From: Streptomyces scopuliridis RB72
GTDB taxonomy: Bacteria > Actinomycetota > Actinomycetes > Streptomycetales > Streptomycetaceae
Direction: 5' to 3'
Length of the DNA: 33,856 nucleotides
Assembly (NCBI RefSeq): GCF_000718095.1
Contig: NZ_JOEI01000042.1
Span: 1-33,856 of the forward strand
Position numbers and translations under genes: made by a program
Notes under the pieces: model-generated
What the model was told of the DNA's origin: nothing
The model's input: only the letters and a program-made list of their open reading frames with translations
Databases searched by the model: none
Shown here: piece by piece, positions 10,712-18,654 of the stretch
Layout: each line of letters opens with the position of its first letter
Position numbering within the stretch: position 1 is the stretch's first letter

Positions 10712-10991
10712 TGCGTGGAGACGCCGAGACGGGGGGAGCGGCTGGCAGCGGCGAACCGCCGAAGAGGGGTGGTCGGTGCGTACTTGGGGCAGGACCCGGC
10801 GCCGGTCAGGTTGGTCCGCGAGCCGTGCCGGTCCTGCGGCGGTCCGCACCCTCGACTACGTAGGTACGGGTATGGGTACGGGTACAGGCGGAAGGGCAGG
10901 CGCGACGGCCGTTCAGGCACCTGCGACCGCCGTTCAGGCACCCGCGGCAGCGGTTCAGGCACCCGCGGGCGGCTCAGGCACCCGCGGCGGC
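10712..10991. other. Convergent NRPS/MFS intergenic region, repeat-rich
   Basis: These 280 bp between the NRPS stop and the MFS stop hold no gene I can support. Open frames here are made of low-complexity repeats. The region contains four GGTACG-like hexamers (10863-10886), then the direct-repeat array that starts at 10911. I found no convincing stem-loop terminator, which is unusual for a convergent junction. Confidence 0.7.
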
Positions 10992-11004
10992 TCAGGCACC
11001 CGCC
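10911..11004. repeat. Five direct copies of a 15-mer running into the MFS stop codon
   Basis: Copies of G(T/C)TCAGGCACC(C/T)GC(G/C) lie at 10911, 10932, 10953, 10972 and 10990, with spacings of 21, 21, 19 and 18 bp. The last copy contains the MFS stop codon (TCA at 10992-10994 on the plus strand). The upstream copies therefore look like duplications of the end of that gene. Confidence 0.88.
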
Positions 11005-12491
11005 GCGTCGGACCGTTCCGCGCGGCGCAGCAGCAGCGCGGCGAGCAGTCCGCCCGCCAGTACCGCGACCGCGCCCACCAGCTGACTGGTCTCCAGGCCC
11101 GAAGCGAAGCCCTCCGCGACACGCCGCTTCTCCTCCGCGTCATGCGCGGCGGCGAGCGCCGTCGGCAGCGACGCCGCGCCCACCGCTCCCGGAACGAGGG
11201 CAGCGAAGCGGGAGTTGAGCACCGCCCCCAGGGTTGCCACACCAAGCCCGTTGCCGAACTCGCCGAGCGTGCCATTGACGCCCGCGCCCACACCCGCCTT
11301 CTCCGGCGGGATCGCGCTCATGATCGCGTTGGCCATGGCCGGCGAGGCGAGCGCGATACCGGCTCCCATGACGACCAGACCGAGCAGCATCCCGGAGTAC
11401 GCGTGTCCGCCGAGCAGCGCGATCGCGGCGAGACCTGCGGCGAGCATGCTCATCCCGGTGGCGATGGTGACCGGAGTGCCGAGCTTGGGCAGCAGCCGGG
11501 CGCCCACGCCCGCGACATTGAGCGCTACCACGGTCAGTGCCAGCGGCGCCGTACGCAGACCCGCCTCCAACGGACCGTATCCCAGCACGAATTGGAGATG
11601 CTGGGTGAGCAGGAACAGCGAGCCGCCCATCCCGAAGGCGATGAGCACCGCGCCCGCGACCGCCCCGACGAAGCGCTGGTTGCGGAAGAAGCGCATGTCC
11701 AGCATGGGGTACGGGATCCGGAGCTCCCAGAACACGAACCAGGCCAGGACGACCAGCCCGATGCTCGCGGAGGTGGCCACATGCCCGGACGCCCAGCCGT
11801 GTTCGGGGCCGGAGATGATCGCGTACACGACGCCTGTCATCCCGATGGTGGAGAGCAGCGCCCCGAGCAGATCGGGCCGGTCGCCCTCCTTGGTCTTCGA
11901 TTCCGGTACGAGAGCGATGACCGCGGCCAGGCCCATCACCGCGACGGGGATATTGATGAGGAAGATCGCGCCCCACCAGAAGTGGTCCAGCATGACACCG
12001 CCGACCAGCGGGCCCACGGCGAATCCGAGCGAATTGACGGTCGCCCAGAGGGCGATGGCCCTGACCCGTTCCGTCTCGTCGAAGATCTGCACGACGACGG
12101 CGAGCGTGGTCGTGATCAGCAGCGCGCCACCGACCCCCATCCCGGCACGCGCAGCGATCAACTGCGCGGTGGAATCGGCGAGTCCGGCGACCAGCGAGCC
12201 GATGCCGAACAGTGCCAGGCCCGCGATCAGCATCTTCTTGCGGCCGTAGCGGTCCGCGGCGCTGCCCGCGGTGAGCAGCAGGCCCGACTGGACCAGCGAG
12301 TACGCGTTGATCATCCACTGCACGTCCGTCGTGGACGCGTCCAGCTCCCTGGTGAGGGAGGGGATCGCGACATTCAGCACGGTGTTGTCGAGCAGCACGG
12401 TGAGCTGGGCGAGACAGATGACGCCGAGGATGAGCCAGCGCTGTGGATGACCCGTGGGCGCCTTGCCGGCTTCGGTGGTCGTCGCCGTCAT
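10992..12491 (-). CDS. MFS drug/peptide efflux transporter, DHA2 (14-TM) family
   Basis: This is a proton-driven exporter of the EmrB/QacA type in the cytoplasmic membrane, 499 residues long. Family marks are LDNTVLNVAIPSL in TM1, the loop motif GSAADRYGRKKML after TM2 and the antiporter motif C-like stretch LGFAVGPLVGG in TM5. Many further hydrophobic helices follow, in line with 14 TMs. The ATG at 12491 is preferred because the protein then starts MTATTTEAGK just before TM1, with a purine-rich AGGAC upstream; the frame stays open further upstream but through a repeat array. It converges on the NRPS gene, so self-resistance or export of the peptide is the natural inference. The substrate cannot be read from sequence. 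Confidence 0.93.
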   Translation of the reverse strand: MTATTTEAGKAPTGHPQRWLILGVICLAQLTVLLDNTVLNVAIPSLTRELDASTTDVQWMINAYSLVQSGLLLTAGSAADRYGRKKMLIAGLALFGIGSLVAGLADSTAQLIAARAGMGVGGALLITTTLAVVVQIFDETERVRAIALWATVNSLGFAVGPLVGGVMLDHFWWGAIFLINIPVAVMGLAAVIALVPESKTKEGDRPDLLGALLSTIGMTGVVYAIISGPEHGWASGHVATSASIGLVVLAWFVFWELRIPYPMLDMRFFRNQRFVGAVAGAVLIAFGMGGSLFLLTQHLQFVLGYGPLEAGLRTAPLALTVVALNVAGVGARLLPKLGTPVTIATGMSMLAAGLAAIALLGGHAYSGMLLGLVVMGAGIALASPAMANAIMSAIPPEKAGVGAGVNGTLGEFGNGLGVATLGAVLNSRFAALVPGAVGAASLPTALAAAHDAEEKRRVAEGFASGLETSQLVGAVAVLAGGLLAALLLRRAERSDAAGA

Positions 12492-12772
12492 ACAGTCCTG
12501 CCTTCTGGTCCAGTTGTCCTGCCGACCCGGAACGGGGGACACCACGGGCGCGGAACCGCGCCGCCGGCCCACACTCCTGGAACCGTGCGCAGCCGGGCAA
12601 GGAGTTTTCGCACTGCCCGAAACGCGCCCGGCCGCGCGACCGCGTCTCCCTTCGCCCGATCGAAGTCCGATCGAAGTCCGATCGAAGTCCGACCGAAAGC
12701 CGACCGAAGGTCGATCGAACGCAGGTCGAACGCCGGTCGAAGCGCCGAGCGGGCCCCGCATAGGGTGGGGGG
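12492..12772. other. Divergent intergenic region between MFS and yigZ
   Basis: This 281-bp region must hold the promoters of both flanking genes. The part near yigZ is taken up by an array of eight 11-bp repeats (12657-12744). I see no consensus -35/-10 pair for either direction. Open frames crossing it are shadows. Confidence 0.7.
12657..12744. repeat. Array of eight contiguous 11-bp direct repeats, consensus CGATCGAAGTC
   Basis: Units one to three are perfect CGATCGAAGTC. Units four to eight diverge (for example CGACCGAAAGC, CGATCGAACGC, CGGTCGAAGCG) but keep CGAA at positions 5-8 and an exact 11-bp period over 88 bp. The period is near one DNA helical turn, so each CGAA would face the same side of the helix. 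The array is non-coding, since 11 bp does not preserve frame, and ends 28 bp before the yigZ start. A cooperative protein-binding array or simple slippage are both possible. Confidence 0.93.
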
Positions 12773-13393
12773 ATGCAGGAGCAGTACCGAACCGTCGCCC
12801 GCGCGGGCGTGCACGAGACCGAGATCAACCGGTCGCGCTTCATCTGCGCGCTGGCGCCCGTGGCGACGGAGGAGGAGGCGCAGGAGTTCGTCGCGCGCGT
12901 CCGCAAGGCGCACCCGACGGCCACGCACAACTGCTTCGCGTATGTGATCGGCGCCGACGCCTCCGTACAGAAGGCCAGTGACGACGGCGAGCCCGGCGGT
13001 ACGGCGGGGGCGCCGATGCTCCAGATGCTGATGCGACGTGAGGTGCGCTACACCGCCGCGGTGGTGACCCGCTACTACGGCGGGGTCAAGCTCGGCGCGG
13101 GCGGTCTGATCAGGGCGTACGGGGGCGTGGTGGGCGAGGCCCTGGACGCCGTCGGCACCCTCACCCGGCAGCGCTTCCGGCTGGCGACCGTCACTGTCGA
13201 CCACCAGCGCGCGGGCCGGCTGGAGAACGATCTGCGGGCGACCGGGCGTGTGGTGCGGGACGTACGGTACGCCGAGGCGGTGACGATCGAGATCGGCCTG
13301 CCGGACTCGGAGGTACCGGCGTTCCGCGCGTGGCTGGCTGATACGACGGCGGGGACCGCCGTGCTGGAGCTCGGCGGAGAAGCCTTTGCCTGA
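12773..13393 (+). CDS. YigZ/IMPACT-family protein (UPF0029, DUF1949)
   Basis: This 206-residue protein belongs to the conserved YigZ/IMPACT family, of uncertain biochemical role; eukaryotic IMPACT acts in translational control. Evidence is the N-terminal IMPACT fold with RSRFICALAPV and HNCFAYVIG, the signature DDGEPGGTAGAPML (about residues 66-79) and TRYYGGVKLGAGGLIRAYG (about 99-117). A C-terminal DUF1949-like half follows. Length is typical. The ATG follows a G-rich ribosome-binding stretch (GGTGGGGGG). It stands before sbcD with a 54-bp gap, and may share a transcript, but no functional link is known. Confidence 0.93.
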   Translation: MQEQYRTVARAGVHETEINRSRFICALAPVATEEEAQEFVARVRKAHPTATHNCFAYVIGADASVQKASDDGEPGGTAGAPMLQMLMRREVRYTAAVVTRYYGGVKLGAGGLIRAYGGVVGEALDAVGTLTRQRFRLATVTVDHQRAGRLENDLRATGRVVRDVRYAEAVTIEIGLPDSEVPAFRAWLADTTAGTAVLELGGEAFA

Positions 13394-13447
13394 CATGTGC
13401 AACATGCGTGATATGCCCCGCATCTGCCGCCCTCTGGAGGGCCAGTC

Positions 13448-14614
13448 TTGAGGATTCTGCACACGTCGGACTGGCATCTCGGGCGGTCGTTCCACCGCGT
13501 GAGCATGCTCGACGCCCAGGCCGCGTTCCTCGACCATCTCGTGACCACGGCACGTGACCGCGACGTGGACGCCGTCGTCGTCGCGGGCGATGTCTACGAC
13601 CGGGCCGTGCCACCGCTCAGCGCGGTGGAGCTGTTCGACCGGGCCCTGCACCGTCTCGCCGACGCCGGCGTGCCGACGGTGATGATCTCCGGGAACCATG
13701 ACTCGGCCCGCAGGCTCGGCGTCCTCGCCGGTCTGGTGGAGCGCGCGGGGATCCATCTGCGGACCGACCCGGCCGGCTGCGCCACTCCCGTCCTGCTGAA
13801 GGACGCGCACGGCGAGGTGGCCTTCTACGGACTGCCGTATCTTGAACCGGCCCTGGTACGGGGCGAGTTCAAGGTCTCCAAGGCCGGCCACGAGACGGTG
13901 CTCGGCGCCGCGATGGAGCGGGTACGGGCCGATCTCGCGGAACGCGGTGCGGGCACCCGCTCCGTCGTCCTCGCGCACGCGTTCGTCGCGGGCGGCGCGC
14001 CCAGCGACAGCGAGCGGGACATCACCGTGGGCGGTGTGGCGGCCGTGCCCACCGGAATCTTCGACGGTGTCGACTATGTCGCCCTGGGGCATCTGCACGG
14101 CGCCCAGACCCTCACCGAGCGCGTCCGTTACGCGGGCTCGCCGCTCGCGTACTCCTTCTCGGAGACCACACACCGCAAGACGATGTGGCTGGTGGAGCTG
14201 GGGCCGGAGGGCGAGATCGAAGCCGAGCGGATCGACTGTCCGGTGCCGCGCGCCCTGGCCAGGATCCGGGGCACGCTGGACGAACTGCTCGACGATCCGG
14301 GGCTCGCGCGTCACGAGGAGTCATGGGTCGAGGCGACCCTGACCGATCCGGTACGCCCCGCCGAACCCATGGCCCGGCTCGCCGAGCGCTTCCCGTACAC
14401 ACTCAGCCTTGTCTTCGACCCGGAGCGGGGGGACGACGACCCGCTCTCCTCCTACGCCCAGCGCCTCGCGGGCCGTACCGACCAGCAGATCGCGGAGGAC
14501 TTCGTGGCGCATGTACGCGGCGGATCGGGGCCCGACGAGCCCGAACGCGGGGTGCTGCGCACCGCCTTCGAGGATGTACGGGTCGACGCGACGGTGCGCG
14601 AGGTGACCCCGTGA
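13448..14614 (+). CDS. sbcD: Exonuclease SbcCD, subunit D (Mre11-type nuclease)
   Basis: SbcD is the manganese-dependent nuclease subunit that, with SbcC, cleaves hairpins and processes DNA ends. All calcineurin-type phosphoesterase motifs are visible: DWHLG (residues 8-12), GDVYD, SGNHDS, AHAF and GHLHG. Length is 388 residues, normal for the family. The start is a TTG at 13448 giving MRILHTSDWHLG, supported by GGAGGG about 10 bases upstream; no ATG or GTG lies suitably close in frame. The stop overlaps the sbcC start in a GTGA junction, so the two subunits are translationally coupled. Confidence 0.96.
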   Translation: MRILHTSDWHLGRSFHRVSMLDAQAAFLDHLVTTARDRDVDAVVVAGDVYDRAVPPLSAVELFDRALHRLADAGVPTVMISGNHDSARRLGVLAGLVERAGIHLRTDPAGCATPVLLKDAHGEVAFYGLPYLEPALVRGEFKVSKAGHETVLGAAMERVRADLAERGAGTRSVVLAHAFVAGGAPSDSERDITVGGVAAVPTGIFDGVDYVALGHLHGAQTLTERVRYAGSPLAYSFSETTHRKTMWLVELGPEGEIEAERIDCPVPRALARIRGTLDELLDDPGLARHEESWVEATLTDPVRPAEPMARLAERFPYTLSLVFDPERGDDDPLSSYAQRLAGRTDQQIAEDFVAHVRGGSGPDEPERGVLRTAFEDVRVDATVREVTP

Positions 14615-17600
14615 GGCTGCACCGGCTGACCATCACCGCCTTCGGGCCCTTCGCCGCCACCGAGGAAGTGGACTTCGACGCGCTCTGCGCCGCCGGGCTC
14701 TTTCTGCTGCACGGCCCGACCGGCGCGGGGAAGACCTCCGTGCTCGACGCGGTCTGCTACGCGCTGTACGGCGCCGTGCCGGGCGCCCGCCAGAGCCCCG
14801 GGGCCACGCTCCGCAGCGATCACGCGCCCGTCGGGACCCCCACCGAGATCGGCCTCGATCTGACCGTGGGCGGCCGGCGGCTGGAGATCGTCCGGCGGCC
14901 CGCTCAGCTCCGGCCGAAGAAGCGGACGAAGGGATTCACCACCGAGAAGGCACAGACCTGGCTGCGCGAGTACGACGCGGAGAGCGGCACATGGCGGGCG
15001 CTGAGCCGCTCCCACCAGGAGATCGGCGAGGAGATCGGCCAGCTGCTCGGGATGAGCAGGGATCAGTTCTGCCAGGTGGTGCTGCTGCCCCAGGGCGACT
15101 TCGCCCGCTTTCTGCGCGCCGACGCCGAGGCGCGCGGCAAACTCCTCGGCAAGCTCTTCGACACCCGCAGGTTCGCCGCGGTCGAGGAACGCCTCGCCGA
15201 GCTGCGGCGCGCCGCCGAGCACCGGGTGCGCGCGGGTGACGACCGGCTTCTCGCCGTCGCGCAGCGCCTCGCCCAGGAGGCTGGCGACCGTACGGCGTCG
15301 TCTCCGGGCAACCGCACGGCGCCGCCCCTGGGCGACCTCACCTCGCCGCCCCTGCCCGAACTGCGGCCGGGTGACGCGGGGTTCGCCGGGGCCGTCCTGG
15401 AGTGGGCGGCGGTCATCCGCACCGGCGCCCATGAGTGGTCCGACATCACGGAATCCGCCCTCACCGCCGCCGAGAGCCGCGCGTCGGCCGCCCGGCAAGC
15501 GCTGGACGCCGAGCGTGAACTGGCCGCGCTGCAACAGCGGTTCGCGGATACGCGGCGCCGCGCCGAGGCGCTGGAGGAACAGCGCTCCGAGCACGAGCGG
15601 GCGCGGGCCGGGCTGGAGCGCTCCCACAAGGCGGAGTTGGTCGCGCCGGCGCTCTCGCTGCGTGCCGAAGCGGAACAGGCACACCGCTCCGCCACCACCG
15701 AGTACGCGCGCACCCGCACGCTGCTGCCCACCGGTCTCACCGACGCCGGAGCGGAACAACTCGCCGCGCTGGAAGGGAATCTGCGCCAGGAACTGGGCGC
15801 GCTCGACGCCGCCCGGCGCGCCGAACACCGCGACACCGAGATCACGGCCGAGCGCGCCGATCTGGACCGGCAGGCGCGGGCCGACGACGAGGTCCTCCAG
15901 GAAGCGGCCGACTGGCTCGCCGGGTGGGAGTCCCGACGCGGCGCCCTCCAGGACCGTATCGAGGCCGCGCAGGAGGCGGCGACCCGCGCCGAACAGCTCG
16001 CCGGACAACTCGACCCCGCGCGCCGGCGGCTCGACGCGGCCCGCAGCCGCGACACCCTCGAAGCGGCGGCCTCCGAGGCCGGGCGGCACCTCAACTCGGC
16101 CCGGGAGCACGCCAATACGGCGCATGAGCACTGGCTCGACCTGCGCGGACGACGGCTGGCCGGCATGGCCGCCGAGCTGGCCGCCCGGCTCGTCGACGGC
16201 GAACCGTGCGCGGTCTGCGGCTCCGCCGCGCATCCCGGCCCCGCGCTCGCCACCGACGGCCATGTCGACCCCGCGGTGGAGGACACGGCGCTGGAGGCGT
16301 ACCGGAACGCCGTCGAGGCCCGCGGGCGCGCCGAGCGTGAGCACGCGGCGATACGGGAGCGACACGCGGCGGCCCGCGCGGCGGCCGGTGAGTCGAGCGT
16401 GGCCGAACTCGCCGCGCTCACCGAGCGGCTGGACCGGGAGCACACCGAGGCGCGCCGCGTCGCCGCCGGTACGCACGCGGCCCGCGAGGCCCTGGGCCGT
16501 GCTGAGCGTGAGTACGAGGACCGGCTCACCGCACAGCGCGAGGCCGAACGCCGCGTCGCCGCCCGTACCTCGCGGCGTGATGCCCTCGAACGCGAACAGA
16601 GTGCGCTGCAAGCCGAGTTGAGCCGTGCCCGGGGAGGCGCGAGCAGTGTCGCCGAGCGTGCCGCGCAGTTGGCGGACCGGGCCGGCCGGCTCGCCGAGGC
16701 CGCCGAGGCGGTACGGGCCGTCGACACCACCGCGCTCCGCCTCAAGGAGGCCGACGGCCGGCTCGCGTCCGCCGCCTTCCGGGCCGGTTTCGACACCCCG
16801 GAAGCCGCCGCGGACGCCCTGCTCACCGACACCGGCCGGCGCGTACTCCAGCACCGGCTGGACGACTGGCGGGCCGAGGCCGCCGCGGTCGCCGACCGGC
16901 TCGCGGAACCACAGGCCCGGGCCGCCGCGGATCACCCGCCCGCCAGGACCGAGGACGCGGAGGCGGCCCACGACGCCGCCGAACGCGCCCTGCGCGACGC
17001 GTCGTCCGCCGCCACCACCGCCCGGAGCCGCCGCACCGAGCTGGCCAGACTCTCCCGGCTGGCCGAGGCCGAGGTACGCGCACTCGGCCCGGTGCGCGAG
17101 GAGTACGACAGGGTGGCCCGCCTCGCCGGTCTCACCGCGGGCACCTCCACCGACAACGAGCGCAGGATGCGCCTGGAGTCCTACGTCCTGGCGGCCCGCC
17201 TCGAACAGGTCGCGGCGGCGGCCACCGTACGGCTCCAGCGCATGTCCTCCGGCCGCTACGCCCTGGTCCACTCCGACGCCAGAACGGGCGGGCAGCGGCG
17301 CTCCGGGCTCGGGCTCCAGGTCATCGACGCCTGGACCGGCAGCGCCCGCGACACCTCGACACTCTCCGGCGGCGAGACCTTCTTCGCGTCCCTCGCCCTC
17401 GCGCTCGGCCTCGCGGATGTCGTCACCGATGAGGCCGGTGGCGTACGGCTGGACACCCTCTTCATCGACGAGGGCTTCGGCAGTCTGGACGACCAGACGC
17501 TGGACGAGGTCCTGGACGTGCTGGACTCGCTCCGGGAGCGCGACCGCAGCGTCGGCATCGTCAGCCACGTCGCCGACCTGCGCCGCCGTATCCCCACCCA

Positions 17601-17664
17601 GCTGGAGATCGTCAAGGACCGGCACGGCTCGGCGATCCGACAGGGGACACAGGGATCCCCCTGA
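14611..17664 (+). CDS. sbcC: Exonuclease SbcCD, subunit C (Rad50-type SMC ATPase)
   Basis: SbcC is the SMC-like ATPase partner of SbcD, bridging and remodelling DNA ends. The 1017-residue protein begins MRLHRLTITAFGPF and has Walker A GPTGAGKTS (about residues 36-44). Long Ala/Glu/Arg-rich coiled-coil arms flank a zinc-hook CAVC (about 533-536). Near the C-terminus come the ABC signature LSGGETFFASLALALGLAD (about 917) and Walker B LFIDEGFGSLD (about 950). The GTG start at 14611 overlaps the sbcD stop by four bases. The frame is open further upstream, but only as a shadow of sbcD. Confidence 0.96.
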   Translation: MRLHRLTITAFGPFAATEEVDFDALCAAGLFLLHGPTGAGKTSVLDAVCYALYGAVPGARQSPGATLRSDHAPVGTPTEIGLDLTVGGRRLEIVRRPAQLRPKKRTKGFTTEKAQTWLREYDAESGTWRALSRSHQEIGEEIGQLLGMSRDQFCQVVLLPQGDFARFLRADAEARGKLLGKLFDTRRFAAVEERLAELRRAAEHRVRAGDDRLLAVAQRLAQEAGDRTASSPGNRTAPPLGDLTSPPLPELRPGDAGFAGAVLEWAAVIRTGAHEWSDITESALTAAESRASAARQALDAERELAALQQRFADTRRRAEALEEQRSEHERARAGLERSHKAELVAPALSLRAEAEQAHRSATTEYARTRTLLPTGLTDAGAEQLAALEGNLRQELGALDAARRAEHRDTEITAERADLDRQARADDEVLQEAADWLAGWESRRGALQDRIEAAQEAATRAEQLAGQLDPARRRLDAARSRDTLEAAASEAGRHLNSAREHANTAHEHWLDLRGRRLAGMAAELAARLVDGEPCAVCGSAAHPGPALATDGHVDPAVEDTALEAYRNAVEARGRAEREHAAIRERHAAARAAAGESSVAELAALTERLDREHTEARRVAAGTHAAREALGRAEREYEDRLTAQREAERRVAARTSRRDALEREQSALQAELSRARGGASSVAERAAQLADRAGRLAEAAEAVRAVDTTALRLKEADGRLASAAFRAGFDTPEAAADALLTDTGRRVLQHRLDDWRAEAAAVADRLAEPQARAAADHPPARTEDAEAAHDAAERALRDASSAATTARSRRTELARLSRLAEAEVRALGPVREEYDRVARLAGLTAGTSTDNERRMRLESYVLAARLEQVAAAATVRLQRMSSGRYALVHSDARTGGQRRSGLGLQVIDAWTGSARDTSTLSGGETFFASLALALGLADVVTDEAGGVRLDTLFIDEGFGSLDDQTLDEVLDVLDSLRERDRSVGIVSHVADLRRRIPTQLEIVKDRHGSAIRQGTQGSP

Positions 17665-17714
17665 GGAGAAAACCGTATGGACAGCGGGCCCCCCGCACAC
17701 CAGGATCGTTACCC

Positions 17715-18566
17715 ATGCCCGCACTTGAACCCCCCGCCCCCGAAGCGCTCCGCCGTGACCCGCTGCCGCTGCGCGGCCGAACCGCGCTGGTCACCGGTGC
17801 CAGCCGGCGCGGCGGCATCGGATACGCGGTCGCCCGGCGTCTCGTGGCGTACGGCGCGAGCGTGTATCTCCATCACCATGTGCCGCACGACGCCGGCCGG
17901 CCCTGGGGCGCCGATCCGGACGGTCCGGAAGCCGTCGCCGCCGCCGTACGGGAGGCGCGCGCGGATCCGGAGGCGCGGGTGGTGCACGGACCCGCCGATC
18001 TGTCCGGGGCCGAGGCGCCCGCCGCGCTGATCGCCACCGCCGCGGAAGCGCTCGGCGGGCGGCTCGACATCCTGGTCGCCAATCACGCGCTCAGCGGCCA
18101 GGACGGCACACTCGACACCATCGACGCGGCGATGCTCGACGCCCACTGGGCGGTCGACACCCGGTCGGTGATCCTGCTCATTCAGGCCTACGCCCGGCGG
18201 CGCGCGACGCTGCCCGGCCGTACGCCCGGCGGCCGGGTCATGATGATGACGTCCGGTCAGGACATCGCGGGCGGGATGCCGGGAGAGATCGCGTACGGTC
18301 TGGCCAAGGGCGCAATCGCCTCCGCGACCCGCTCGCTGGCCACCTCGCTCGCGGAGCAGGCGGTGACGGTCAACACCCTCAACCCCGGGCCCGTCGACAC
18401 GGGTTACCTGACCGGGGCGGCGTACGAGGAGATCGCGGCGATGTTCCCGGCCGGCCGCTGGGGGATGCCCGACGACCCGGCCCGGCTGATCGCCTGGCTG
18501 GCCACCGACGAGGCCGAATGGATCACCGGTCAGGTCATCGACTCCGAGGGCGGACTCCGCCGCTGA
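17715..18566 (+). CDS. Short-chain dehydrogenase/reductase (SDR), classical type
   Basis: This 283-residue NAD(P)-dependent oxidoreductase has a Rossmann glycine motif TGASRRGGIG (about residues 26-35), two residues longer than the usual TGxxxGIG spacing. LVANHAL stands in place of the common NNAG. The catalytic Ser is in MMTSGQ and the YxxxK pair in AYGLAKGA; NPGPVDTGY follows. These fit a FabG-like SDR subgroup with atypical NAG. The substrate is unknown. The ATG has AGGA nine bases upstream. The gap to sbcC is 50 bp, so co-transcription is possible. A stronger ribosome-binding site sits before an out-of-frame ATG at 17677 and was not used. Confidence 0.92.
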   Translation: MPALEPPAPEALRRDPLPLRGRTALVTGASRRGGIGYAVARRLVAYGASVYLHHHVPHDAGRPWGADPDGPEAVAAAVREARADPEARVVHGPADLSGAEAPAALIATAAEALGGRLDILVANHALSGQDGTLDTIDAAMLDAHWAVDTRSVILLIQAYARRRATLPGRTPGGRVMMMTSGQDIAGGMPGEIAYGLAKGAIASATRSLATSLAEQAVTVNTLNPGPVDTGYLTGAAYEEIAAMFPAGRWGMPDDPARLIAWLATDEAEWITGQVIDSEGGLRR

Positions 18567-18603
18567 CCGGAGCCGCCGAGAGCCCCGGCTTCCGGCCGAC
18601 GGC

Positions 18604-18636
18604 GGCCGGGCTCATGTCTCTCGACTGAGCCCGGCC
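18604..18636. terminator. Bidirectional terminator hairpin between the SDR and DUF885 genes
   Basis: A perfect 11-bp inverted repeat, GGCCGGGCTCA (18604-18614) and TGAGCCCGGCC (18626-18636), encloses an 11-base loop. It sits in the 88-bp gap between two convergent genes. No U-run is present, which is common for Streptomyces terminators. Confidence 0.8.
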
Positions 18637-18654
18637 ACCCCTCCCCTCCACAGG

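Noticed and set aside
10911..11004. Short direct repeats as a possible CRISPR array
   Set aside because: Repeat units are 15 bp with only 3-6 bp between them, and no cas gene is present.
10715..11218. Plus-strand open frame after the NRPS stop
   Set aside because: It reads through tandem repeats and then antisense into the MFS gene. Low-complexity product with no recognisable domain.
14452..17724. Minus-strand open frame of over 1000 codons opposite sbcC
   Set aside because: It is antisense to sbcC with all its ATPase motifs. Composition is Gly/Arg/Val-rich shadow-type and there is no ribosome-binding site.
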